From a virus: 23,297 nucleotides of DNA. The notes beneath the pieces were generated by a model. The model saw only the letters and a list, made by a program, of their open reading frames with translations, was not told the origin of the DNA and did no database searches. The translations under genes and the position numbers were made by a program. The DNA lies in IMG/VR virus record IMGVR_UViG_3300015245_000225, positions 1-23,297 of that record; one strand, given 5' to 3'. Numbering within the stretch: position 1 is the stretch's first letter; every line of letters starts with the position of its first letter. Below are positions 14,802-20,743 of the stretch, piece by piece.

Positions 14802-15118
14802 TGGGTTTCGATCGCCACCCTACCTTTGGCCGGCGCGCGCCCGCGAAAGTAGAGGACGACGAGCTATCGCAGACCCACACTAACCTGCTCGCGATCTTCG
14901 ATCAGGAAATCCTCAGCCCGTCCGGACCGTCCAAGGCCATGCTCAATATCATGGTGGCGTGGATGGGACTCGCCCGCCCTCGCTTGGTGGCGCTCCACAA
15001 GGCCAAGGTCGCCGAGGAATTTCCGATCCTGAAGGAGCGCGTGGCGAATTGGATTTGGGTCATCATCGCGCAGTGGGCGGTGATTGGATTTCTAGCCGCA
15101 CTGGTGTTCAAGAAATGA
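14801..15118 (+). CDS. Tail-anchored membrane protein (105 residues)
   Basis: The product starts at ATG overlapping the previous stop. The first 75 residues are soluble and mixed in charge (FGRRAPAKVEDDELSQTHTN, SKAMLNIMVAWMGLARPRL). A single hydrophobic helix lies at the very end (residues 84-102, WIWVIIAQWAVIGFLAALV), closed by FKK. This topology places most of the protein in the cytoplasm. It lies between two other membrane proteins in the lysis cassette. I know no family for it; a holin regulator is one option. Confidence 0.6.
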   Translation: MGFDRHPTFGRRAPAKVEDDELSQTHTNLLAIFDQEILSPSGPSKAMLNIMVAWMGLARPRLVALHKAKVAEEFPILKERVANWIWVIIAQWAVIGFLAALVFKK

Positions 15119-15537
15119 GCGAGGAGGCGAAATGGGCGTTGCTCGCCTGCGGGTCTCTCGCCGCGCTGATCGTGCTGCTGTATTTCAGAGCGAGAGCGCA
15201 CGCCAAATTTCTGCACGGTCACATTGATCGCAAAATTGACGTGGTGCATCAGAAGGTCGAGGACGTGAAGGTGGCCGTGGAGGGCAGCCGACTGGAAGCG
15301 GAGGACGCTACGCTGAAGGCACGCGCACACGCCGGCTATCTCACGGCGATGGTGGAGGGCAGTCGCAAGGATGCTGCGAAGGCCGTGGAGGGTATGCGCA
15401 CTGCCTTGCACGACAGTGATGCAGCGGCTGCACTTGAAGGTGAGAAGAACCGTAGCCAAAATAAGTTGTTTCAAAGCACATTCTTCCGCCATGTCCTTGA
15501 GTTTATGAAGTCCGTGGTGAACGGTAAGTCAAAGTGA
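15115..15537 (+). CDS. Membrane-anchored coiled-coil protein
   Basis: I choose ATG at 15115, which overlaps the previous stop (ATGA), instead of the longer in-frame start at 14959 that would run through the neighbour. The 140 residues start with one membrane helix (residues 7-23, WALLACGSLAALIVLLYF), then RARAHAKFLHG and a long Ala/Glu/Lys helix with two similar parts: EGSRLEAEDATLKARAHAGY and EGSRKDAAKAVEGMRTALHD. The segment EGSR occurs twice, 24 residues apart. The end is polar (KSVVNGKSK). It may be an accessory lysis or envelope protein. Function is unknown. Confidence 0.6.
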   Translation: MSEEAKWALLACGSLAALIVLLYFRARAHAKFLHGHIDRKIDVVHQKVEDVKVAVEGSRLEAEDATLKARAHAGYLTAMVEGSRKDAAKAVEGMRTALHDSDAAAALEGEKNRSQNKLFQSTFFRHVLEFMKSVVNGKSK

Positions 15538-15713
15538 GCAGCGATCCTGAACTCAAGGCCGCCGTCGTTGATCTGACACTGCGCTATCGTCGGCTCCGCG
15601 CCGCACTGCGCACGATCTACAACACCGCCACCGCGCGCGGGCCGATCAACCTGGTGGCGCGCCTGACTGAGATAGAGGAAGTCTCAGGCCGGGCACTGGG
15701 GAGAATCAGGTGA
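15534..15713 (+). CDS. Small basic hypothetical protein (59 residues)
   Basis: The frame starts at GTG overlapping the previous stop (GTGA) and ends in a TGA overlapping the Rz start (GTGA). It encodes a helical, Arg-rich chain (DLTLRYRRLRAALRTIYN, then NLVARLTEIEEVSGRALGRI) without a membrane segment. Overlap at both ends argues strongly that it is a real gene. I cannot assign a function. Confidence 0.55.
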   Translation: MSSDPELKAAVVDLTLRYRRLRAALRTIYNTATARGPINLVARLTEIEEVSGRALGRIR

Positions 15714-16189
15714 CCACGAAGCTCGAAGCAATCCTCGTCGCCGTTGTGCTGGCGATGGGCGCGGCATGGTACTGGACGTGGCACGAGCGCAGCGTCGGCG
15801 CGGCGAAGTGCATCGCCAGTGACGCTAAGGCAGTCGTGAAGGAAGGAACCAAGAACGCGGCCGCCGAAGGGCGCGCCGGCGAAATCGTCAAGCAGGAGGC
15901 CACCGATCATGCGAACGCTATTGCCGCTCCCCTTGCTCCTGTCGCTACTCTCGGCGTGCAGCACGGTTCCAAACCATTCCGTTGCCGCACCTCAGTACCA
16001 GCCGCCGCCCCCGGACCCGTCGCTGAAACCGACCCCCTCCAATTCATTAGAATTACGGGTCCGACAGGCGATTTGCGTAAAGACTCTGACGCCGCTGACC
16101 GATCCACGGTGCAAATTGCCCGTGAAGGTGACGACACCATAGAGAAACTGTGGGACTACGCTACGCGGGTGTGTCCGCGGCCGAAATAA
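15710..16189 (+). CDS. Rz: Rz-like inner-membrane spanin
   Basis: The 159-residue product starts at GTG overlapping the previous stop. It has an N-terminal signal anchor (residues 5-22, LEAILVAVVLAMGAAWYW) followed by a charged periplasmic domain (KAVVKEGTKNAAAEGRAGEI). A lipoprotein gene, Rz1, lies entirely inside it in the +1 frame, which is the hallmark arrangement of lambda-type spanins. Rz and Rz1 span the periplasm and fuse the two membranes in the last step of lysis. The C-terminal half, where Rz1 overlaps, is Pro- and Ala-rich and less helical than in lambda Rz, as expected when one stretch encodes two proteins. Confidence 0.8.
   Translation: MTTKLEAILVAVVLAMGAAWYWTWHERSVGAAKCIASDAKAVVKEGTKNAAAEGRAGEIVKQEATDHANAIAAPLAPVATLGVQHGSKPFRCRTSVPAAAPGPVAETDPLQFIRITGPTGDLRKDSDAADRSTVQIAREGDDTIEKLWDYATRVCPRPK
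15894..15899 (+). promoter_or_regulatory. Ribosome binding site for nested Rz1
   Basis: AGGAGG lies within the Rz coding sequence, nine bases before the Rz1 ATG. It decides the start of the nested gene and allows independent initiation. Confidence 0.6.
15909..16142 (+). CDS. Rz1: Rz1-like outer-membrane spanin lipoprotein, nested in Rz
   Basis: The ATG lies in the +1 frame of Rz with AGGAGG nine bases upstream, and the frame ends inside Rz. The 77 residues begin with a lipoprotein signal, MRTLLPLPLLLSLLSAC, with lipobox LSAC at residues 14-17, followed by a Pro-rich stretch (PQYQPPPPDPSLKPTPS), which is typical for Rz1. After cleavage the acylated Cys17 would anchor it in the outer membrane, where it would pair with Rz. 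This lipoprotein also shows that the host is Gram-negative. The C-terminus has two further Cys residues that may form a disulfide. Confidence 0.85.
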   Translation: MRTLLPLPLLLSLLSACSTVPNHSVAAPQYQPPPPDPSLKPTPSNSLELRVRQAICVKTLTPLTDPRCKLPVKVTTP

Positions 16190-16225
16190 AAGGTCAAGGC
16201 GACCGTCGTTAACGTACTAACGGTC
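16184..16225. terminator. Candidate terminator at the convergent junction
   Basis: Read on the minus strand, GGTC-GCCTT-GACC is followed by TTTTATTT, a weak hairpin with a U-rich end that would stop leftward transcription of the early operon as it enters Rz. Beside it lies an imperfect palindrome (16201-16225, GACC/GTTA pairing with TAAC/GGTC, with three bases bulged). The stems are short, so this is tentative. No plus-strand T-run follows, so Rho-dependent or readthrough ending is possible for the lysis transcript. Confidence 0.3.
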
Positions 16226-16332
16226 ACGGCGCCGGCGTTGCCGGACGACTGCCGTCGGCATGACCTCGAAGCCAAGCGGTCGGCGCGGCGGCTTATCCCA
16301 ATTTCCTGAGCCCCACTTTTTCCGTAGGTCAT
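16190..16332. other. Convergent intergenic region
   Basis: This 143-base stretch separates the rightward lysis genes from the leftward early genes. Besides the hairpins at its left end, a GC-rich stretch (about 16223-16265) begins with GTCA and ends with TGAC and contains several GCCG/CGGC pairs, so a larger folded structure is possible. A minus-strand open frame crossing it (16217-16498) lies in a different frame over the 71-residue gene and looks like a shadow. I see no promoter. Confidence 0.5.
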
Positions 16333-16548
16333 CTATAGCTTCGGCTCCAGAGACTTGATCCAATCGGCTTGGTAGACCACATAGCGGCCGTCGATTCTCA
16401 GAACGATGTCTGTCATGTGCGCGTGTTTTGCCATTCGCACAACTTCGGTGATGCTGGCCTGCTGTAATTTGTTCAAGACGTGGTGCGGCAGTTCCCACGT
16501 CGTAGCGGGCGGCATATCTTCATACGGAATGTCGGCGTAATCGATCAT
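16333..16548 (-). CDS. Hypothetical protein (71 residues), last gene of the early operon
   Basis: ATG at 16548 follows AAGGAG and overlaps the stop of the upstream membrane protein (ATGA). The protein is acidic at the N-terminus (MIDYADIPYEDMPPATTWEL), with a helical middle (VLNKLQQASITEVVRMAKHA) and a small beta end (IVLRIDGRYVVYQADW). It looks like a compact soluble domain. I do not recognise it. Confidence 0.6.
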   Translation of the reverse strand: MIDYADIPYEDMPPATTWELPHHVLNKLQQASITEVVRMAKHAHMTDIVLRIDGRYVVYQADWIKSLEPKL

Positions 16549-16760
16549 CGCTCACTCCTTGGGTACATTCTCCGTATAGCCTCGAATTGCGCCTGCGAGC
16601 CCCGCAGGTCGCGCATGGGCGGCGTGTCAATGTACATGCGCCCTTTGCGCCGCGTGTGCCATTCGTAACACTGGGCGATGGCGCAGGATACTGCCAACGC
16701 GATCAGGCACGCCACGTACCAGCGGTGCGCAGTCACATACGAAAGGATGGGGCCGTTCAC
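16545..16760 (-). CDS. Small membrane protein (71 residues)
   Basis: I place the start at GTG 16760, overlapping the stop of the upstream 57-residue gene (GTGA); a longer frame to 16967 would run over two neighbouring genes. The N-terminus (NGPILSYVTAHRW) leads into one hydrophobic helix (about residues 15-30, YVACLIALAVSCAIAQC), followed by a basic cytoplasmic-type tail, HTRRKGRMYIDTPPMRDLRG. Small membrane proteins in early phage operons sometimes act in superinfection exclusion; that is only a possibility here. Confidence 0.55.
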   Translation of the reverse strand: MNGPILSYVTAHRWYVACLIALAVSCAIAQCYEWHTRRKGRMYIDTPPMRDLRGSQAQFEAIRRMYPRSER

Positions 16761-16930
16761 CGCTTGACCCCCGCTCGCTCGGCGACATTGAGCCCAAGAT
16801 GCGCTCCGAGGCTCACCGCCTTGGTCGTGTAAACGATCAACTCCGCAGTGTTCATCTCGCGCACCGGCTTCGGCGCATTCACCAGCAACGTGGCGGCAGC
16901 AATCGAGCACTGCTTTTCTAAGGCTGTCAT
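16757..16930 (-). CDS. Hypothetical microprotein (57 residues)
   Basis: The frame starts at ATG overlapping the upstream stop (ATGA) and ends in TGA overlapping the next start (GTGA). The chain is MTALEKQCSIAAATLLVNAP followed by KPVREMNTAELIVYTTKAVS and a short Gly/Ala-containing helix ending in AERAGVKR. It is soluble and mostly helical. Overlap at both ends supports it as a real gene. No family is recognised. Confidence 0.5.
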   Translation of the reverse strand: MTALEKQCSIAAATLLVNAPKPVREMNTAELIVYTTKAVSLGAHLGLNVAERAGVKR

Positions 16931-17151
16931 GGCGACACCCGGCGCAGTGTTTCAAGCTCTCGCTCAAGCGAGGCTACCTTCTGCGCCCTCGTCGCAGCCT
17001 CGACGGCCGTAACTTCTGCTTGGCTTCGCTCTGGCAGTTCGACCTCAACAAATTCAGAGATACGCACCATTCTCAGAGCGTCCGCCTCGAAATCGAACAC
17101 ATGGGTGTATCCAGATACGATGTCCCTGAACGCTGCAATTCTGACTCTCAT
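16927..17151 (-). CDS. Hypothetical protein with C-terminal coiled coil (74 residues)
   Basis: ATG at 17151 is preceded by GGAGAC, and the gene begins 9 bases after the upstream stop. The N-terminal half is beta-like (MRVRIAAFRDIVSGYTHVFD) and contains FEADALRMVRISEFVEVELP. The C-terminal 30 residues form a charged coiled coil (AATRAQKVASLERELETLRR), which suggests oligomerisation. The stop overlaps the next start. Function unknown. Confidence 0.55.
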   Translation of the reverse strand: MRVRIAAFRDIVSGYTHVFDFEADALRMVRISEFVEVELPERSQAEVTAVEAATRAQKVASLERELETLRRVSP

Positions 17152-17160
17152 GCTTGTCTC

Positions 17161-17388
17161 CTAATCCGCGCAGTAGATGTGCCACTCGGCAACGTACTTC
17201 CCGTTTTGAATGCGCCACACGCAGGTCGTGCCGTACCCGAGCGGCGGAAACTTATCGTACACACCTTCGACGAACTCATCGGCCTCTGCCTCGGTATCGA
17301 ATACCGCCGTGCCGCTGGAGGCGTGGTGGACCGTGCTCAGGGCGGCTGTGACGGCGGCGCTCATGGCATCCTCATTGGAATAGCGCAT
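17161..17388 (-). CDS. Hypothetical soluble protein (75 residues)
   Basis: The start at ATG 17388 lies inside the last codons of the HerA-like ATPase gene (17-base overlap in another frame). The protein contains an acidic helix (FDTEAEADEFVEGVYDKF) and ends with a beta-like region (CVWRIQNGKYVAEWHIYCAD) carrying two cysteines. It may be translated by coupling with the ATPase, so a partner role is possible but unproven. Confidence 0.55.
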   Translation of the reverse strand: MRYSNEDAMSAAVTAALSTVHHASSGTAVFDTEAEADEFVEGVYDKFPPLGYGTTCVWRIQNGKYVAEWHIYCAD

Positions 17389-19030
17389 CCGTCGCGCGCA
17401 CAGTGCCGCGCTCCGGTTCGGTTACGAGTTGTTTCGCCGCTAGGCGGGCGAGATAGGCGTCGCGCGATGAACGCTTGTACTCGGTGTGCTCATCGAGCGC
17501 AGCGCGCGCTATGTCAACCGGATAGTGAGAAATCAGCACTTCAAGGATCGCCCGCTCGCCTGGCGGGAGTCGCGCCATCCAGTAATCACGCAACGCCGCG
17601 CCGGTCGGCAACGGCTCGGCATCTGGCAGAGCAGCCTCCCCCTCGGCGGTCGCACGAACCACCTCGCCGTTGACCAGGATATAGCCCTTCTCGCGGAGCC
17701 TCGCGATATAGGCATCACGGCTCGATCGCTTGTAGCCGGTGAGCACCGTCAGTTGCGAACGTTCGAGGCCGTCTGGAAACTGAATGCAGGCAGAAAGGAC
17801 GGCCTTCTCGCCTGGAGGCAGGCGCACTCCGGAGCCGTTGGACTTCGCGCCTGACCTCGGCGCCGGCCGTTGAACCGGCGCACGCGCCTGCTGCGGGGGT
17901 GCGGTATAGGCCGGCATATCGACGGGCAGCGCAAGCACTCCATGAAAAGCCCCCTCGATCGCCTGATGTGTGTCGGCTTTTAGCGCCTTGAGGTGCTTTG
18001 CAAATGCGCGCTGCACTTCGGCGACGCCGCGATCGAAACCGCGCTGCTCGGCCGCCTTCTGGTCCTCTTGGCTGGCCTTGGCAGGCACCGGCACTGTGCG
18101 CGACTGGCGCTCCAGTTCTGCAATGCGCTTCTTCAGCAGCGTCGGGTCATTCGCCTGCGCCTGCTCGATGCTGGCCGCGAGTTTCGTGCGAACCTCGTCG
18201 AGGTCAACCTCCGCCCAGCCCTTCAGCTTTCCCGCGTCCGCGGCCTGCGGCTTGAACGAATCGTAGGTCGAGAACATCGGGAACTTCACACGTTCAGGCC
18301 CGAACTCTATTTCAGGCGACCACGCCCAGGCCTCGCCCCGCTTCATGCCGGCCAGCGTGGTCAGCACCTCTTTACCCTTCGCCGGATCTGCACAGCCGTC
18401 GATCCAGTCCTTGATCGCGTCGCGGTCCAGCTTGTGAATCACGCGCATCGCGATCAGAGTCTCGCATCCGGTCAGAAAATCCTTGTGGACCTTCTGTGGT
18501 CGCTGGGAGGCGGCGAGGATAGTCAGGCCCTTGCCGCGGCCCTCGCTGGCGAGGCGGTTCGCCCAGTGCAGCATCTTGCCGGCGTCCACGTCCATGATCT
18601 TGCCCTGCGGGGCGAAGTTGTGAACCTCGTCGATGACCAAGTGGCGCGCGCCGCGTGTGAATTTGAACAGCGTGGAGGCGAACTCGATGAAAAAGCGGGT
18701 GCGCTCGCCCACCATCCAGCCGCCCAGGTCGATGAGCGACGGTCGGTTGCCGGTAGCCACGAGCTCGGCCACTGCGGCGCCGGCGTGGGCGTTGATCGGC
18801 ACGTCGGCGTGCTCGCCGCCGAAAATCACGACAGGGTAGCCGGGGCGCTTCCCATCAGCCGCAGACTTGATTCCCCACCAATCACCCTTTGGGTCAATGA
18901 TCGTCACCGGCTTGGCATCGTCCAAGAGGCCTTCTACCAGCAGCCGCATGGCTGACGACTTGCCTGCGCCCGTCTTACCCAAGGCGATGACGTGCTGCGC
19001 CAACGCGGCGCGCGGGATAGGATTACTCAC
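17372..19030 (-). CDS. HerA/DUF87-type ATPase with tandem C-terminal winged-helix-like modules
   Basis: The 552-residue product starts at GTG, overlapping the upstream 56-residue gene by eight bases. The N-terminal ATPase has Walker A GKTGAGKS (18-25), a following strand TIIDPKGDWWG (43-53), and Walker B LVIDE (131-135) in HLVIDEVHNF. LAASQRPQKVHKD (172-184) is the next conserved strand, as in HerA, FtsK and VirB4-like pumps. Residues 270-350 are charged and helical. Residues 375-400 are a Pro/Arg-rich linker. Two similar modules end the protein, each with LPPGE(K/R)A and YKRSSRDAY (404-470 and 488-550), and look like winged-helix DNA-binding domains. It probably moves or remodels DNA as a ring. 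HerA ATPases normally work with a nuclease; a PD-(D/E)XK nuclease is encoded 3 kb upstream in the same operon, but pairing is speculation. Confidence 0.75.
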   Translation of the reverse strand: MSNPIPRAALAQHVIALGKTGAGKSSAMRLLVEGLLDDAKPVTIIDPKGDWWGIKSAADGKRPGYPVVIFGGEHADVPINAHAGAAVAELVATGNRPSLIDLGGWMVGERTRFFIEFASTLFKFTRGARHLVIDEVHNFAPQGKIMDVDAGKMLHWANRLASEGRGKGLTILAASQRPQKVHKDFLTGCETLIAMRVIHKLDRDAIKDWIDGCADPAKGKEVLTTLAGMKRGEAWAWSPEIEFGPERVKFPMFSTYDSFKPQAADAGKLKGWAEVDLDEVRTKLAASIEQAQANDPTLLKKRIAELERQSRTVPVPAKASQEDQKAAEQRGFDRGVAEVQRAFAKHLKALKADTHQAIEGAFHGVLALPVDMPAYTAPPQQARAPVQRPAPRSGAKSNGSGVRLPPGEKAVLSACIQFPDGLERSQLTVLTGYKRSSRDAYIARLREKGYILVNGEVVRATAEGEAALPDAEPLPTGAALRDYWMARLPPGERAILEVLISHYPVDIARAALDEHTEYKRSSRDAYLARLAAKQLVTEPERGTVRATDALFQ

Positions 19031-19193
19031 GATTCCACCGTTGTTTCGCCAGTTTGCTGTAGTGCGCCGCGTTACCGCGCCGCTTCTTCTCGCCGCGACC
19101 GGCCGCGCCGCCCATCGCGCCGATTTCGCTCATGCGATCGCGCACCGCTTTCTTCACCGCGCGCTGAAACCGGCGATCGTCTGGCTTGCTCAT
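19023..19193 (-). CDS. Small basic microprotein (56 residues)
   Basis: ATG at 19193 overlaps the methyltransferase stop (ATGA), and the stop lies inside the start of the ATPase gene. The chain is very basic, with RRFQRAVKKAVRDRMSE, a Gly-rich turn (GAMGGAAGRGEKKRRG) and AHYSKLAKQRWNRE. The ending recalls short phage proteins with a 'GG.A...K....A..A...RW' pattern, whose function I do not know. The charge suggests nucleic acid binding. Confidence 0.55.
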   Translation of the reverse strand: MSKPDDRRFQRAVKKAVRDRMSEIGAMGGAAGRGEKKRRGNAAHYSKLAKQRWNRE

Positions 19194-20254
19194 ATCGCCA
19201 TTCCCTGCTGCTGCGAGCGGTGCTTCTTGTACAGGGCCGCGTATTCGGGTTTGAGCTCGCAGCCGATAAATCGGCGGCCGAGCGACAGCGCGACCTCCGC
19301 CACCGTGCCACTGCCCATGAACGGGTCGAACACGATGTCATCGCCTTCGCTGCCGGCGAGGACGCAGCGGCGCACCAACTCCTGCGGGAAGGTGGCGAAG
19401 TGTGCGCCTGGGAAGGCCTGCGTTGGAATCGTCCAGGCCGTGCGCGCGTTTCGGTCCTCGACGACTTCGGTCACGGGCTCCGAAAAGCTCTCGTTCTGCT
19501 TGCTCCGGTACCTGGCGTTGAAGCCGGTCATTCTGTCCCCGCCCTTAATCTGCGCGCGCGCATCCTGCTTACGCTTGCTGTGCGTGAGCGTGTCGTGCGC
19601 GCCGGGACTGCTGTCCCATCCCGACACCTTGCCGTTCTTAGCCTTCGGATTGACGCCAGTGCCGCGAGCGTGGGCGCCGCCGGTTGTGGGTTCGGCGATC
19701 GACTCCGCATCGTAGTGGTAACTGCCAGACTTCGAGAATAGGAATAGGTACTCGTGCGCTTTGGTCGGCCGGTCCTTCGTGCTCTCTGGCATGGGGTTAG
19801 GCTTGTGCCAGATGATGTCCGAGCGCAGCCACCAGCCGTCGTCCTGCAGGGCGAGGGCGATGCGCCACGGCATCCCGACGAGATCCTTCGGCTTCAATCC
19901 TCGCAGCGCACTCCGCTTCTTGAGGTTTCGCTGCGTGTGCGTTCGGCCGGCGCGCTGTCCATGCTTGCCCTGCCATCCGGCGCCGCCAGAACTGGCGTAG
20001 GAGTCGCCGTAGTTGAGCCAAAGCGTGCCGTCGTCGGCGAGCATATCGCGCGCCAGGCGGAACACAGCGCGCATCCTGGCGACGTGCCTGATCCAGTCGC
20101 GCTCGAGTCCGAACTGGCCGGAGTGACCGTAGTCGCGGAGTCCCCAGTACGGCGGCGAAGTCACGATGCACTGCACCTTCACGCGGTCAGCGATCATTGT
20201 TCGCATCAGCGCGCGGCAGTCGCCGACGTGGATCTGGTCGATCCAAGTGCTCAT
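19190..20254 (-). CDS. DNA methyltransferase (N4-cytosine/N6-adenine, beta-type motif order)
   Basis: I start at ATG 20254, where GAGG lies nine bases upstream and the stop of the upstream microprotein overlaps (ATGA). The longer frame to 20434 would run over two other small genes. The 354 residues show motif IV TSPPYW (32-37) near the N-terminus and the AdoMet-binding motif FDPFMGSGT (309-317) near the C-terminus. This order defines the beta class of the N4/N6 DNA methylases. KPNPMPES (151-158) and HFATFPQELVRRCV (285-298) are also typical. TSPPY is frequent in N4-cytosine enzymes, but base specificity cannot be settled by eye. No restriction endonuclease partner is next to it, so it is likely an orphan that protects phage DNA or alters host marks. 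Confidence 0.85.
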   Translation of the reverse strand: MSTWIDQIHVGDCRALMRTMIADRVKVQCIVTSPPYWGLRDYGHSGQFGLERDWIRHVARMRAVFRLARDMLADDGTLWLNYGDSYASSGGAGWQGKHGQRAGRTHTQRNLKKRSALRGLKPKDLVGMPWRIALALQDDGWWLRSDIIWHKPNPMPESTKDRPTKAHEYLFLFSKSGSYHYDAESIAEPTTGGAHARGTGVNPKAKNGKVSGWDSSPGAHDTLTHSKRKQDARAQIKGGDRMTGFNARYRSKQNESFSEPVTEVVEDRNARTAWTIPTQAFPGAHFATFPQELVRRCVLAGSEGDDIVFDPFMGSGTVAEVALSLGRRFIGCELKPEYAALYKKHRSQQQGMAI

Positions 20255-20394
20255 TTCGTCAGCCTCGCAATGACGGAAATCAACGCCGAGAGCACTGCCA
20301 GTGCCCAGCACACGACCATGATGCCGATTAGAACCGACTCGATTCGTCGATGGCGCGCGTCGCGCGCGATACGCTTTCCGGCGTGGCGGCTCAT
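20251..20394 (-). CDS. Membrane microprotein (47 residues)
   Basis: The frame runs from ATG 20394, overlapping the upstream stop (ATGA), to a TGA overlapping the methyltransferase start. It has a basic N-terminal part (SRHAGKRIARDARHRRIES) and one hydrophobic helix (residues 21-42, VLIGIMVVCWALAVLSALIS), ending RLTK. The positive-inside rule places the N-terminus in the cytoplasm. Overlaps at both ends support it as real. Function unknown. Confidence 0.5.
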   Translation of the reverse strand: MSRHAGKRIARDARHRRIESVLIGIMVVCWALAVLSALISVIARLTK

Positions 20395-20486
20395 GATTTA
20401 TCTTTTGAAAAACGGATGATGAGGTAGTTGACAAAGCCAGAGGCCGCCGCGCCGCACCAAAAGTAAAACCAATTAACGTTGTTCAC
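20391..20486 (-). CDS. Candidate membrane microprotein (31 residues)
   Basis: A very short frame starts at GTG 20486, overlapping the upstream stop (GTGA), and ends in TGA overlapping the next start (ATGA). The chain is NNVNWFYFWCGAAASGFVNY followed by LIIRFSKDKS. Residues 5-25 are hydrophobic and aromatic, so it may be a single membrane helix. The double overlap fits the pattern of the whole operon, but its small size leaves doubt that it is translated. Confidence 0.4.
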   Translation of the reverse strand: MNNVNWFYFWCGAAASGFVNYLIIRFSKDKS

Positions 20487-20743
20487 GGCTTGACCCTCGC
20501 CAGCGCCATCGCACTGCGGACGCCGGCAGCGAAGCCTTCCTCGTAGGTGCCAGTCACTTCAATCAGAGGGCCAGCCGGGATATTGCGAAACAACGCATCC
20601 CTCTGCTCGGCGCTTCTCGTGATTGCGGTATCTAACCCAGTGCAGATCATTGAGGATAACGTCCAGACGGTAGTGCCGCGCTGAAGGACGTGCTCGCGTT
20701 CGTGTACCAACCAATCGCGCAGCAATTCCAGATCGGTTTTCAC
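20483..20743 (-). CDS. Hypothetical soluble protein (86 residues)
   Basis: ATG at 20743 overlaps the stop of the RecA-like ATPase gene (ATGA). The protein is helical, with DLELLRDWLVHEREHVLQRG at the N-terminus and GTYEEGFAAGVRSAMALARV at the C-terminus. The last part resembles the short 'Y..GF..G...A...AR' helix common in small phage proteins. No membrane segment or catalytic motif is present. Confidence 0.6.
   Translation of the reverse strand: MKTDLELLRDWLVHEREHVLQRGTTVWTLSSMICTGLDTAITRSAEQRDALFRNIPAGPLIEVTGTYEEGFAAGVRSAMALARVKP

Noticed and set aside
16217-16498. Minus-strand frame of 93 codons crossing the convergent junction
   Set aside because: It overlaps most of the 71-residue gene in another frame, is basic and Pro-rich without pattern, and lacks the stop-start coupling of the operon.
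17993-18955. Plus-strand open frame of 320 codons opposite the HerA-like ATPase
   Set aside because: The minus strand encodes clear Walker A and B motifs; the plus frame is a composition-driven shadow.
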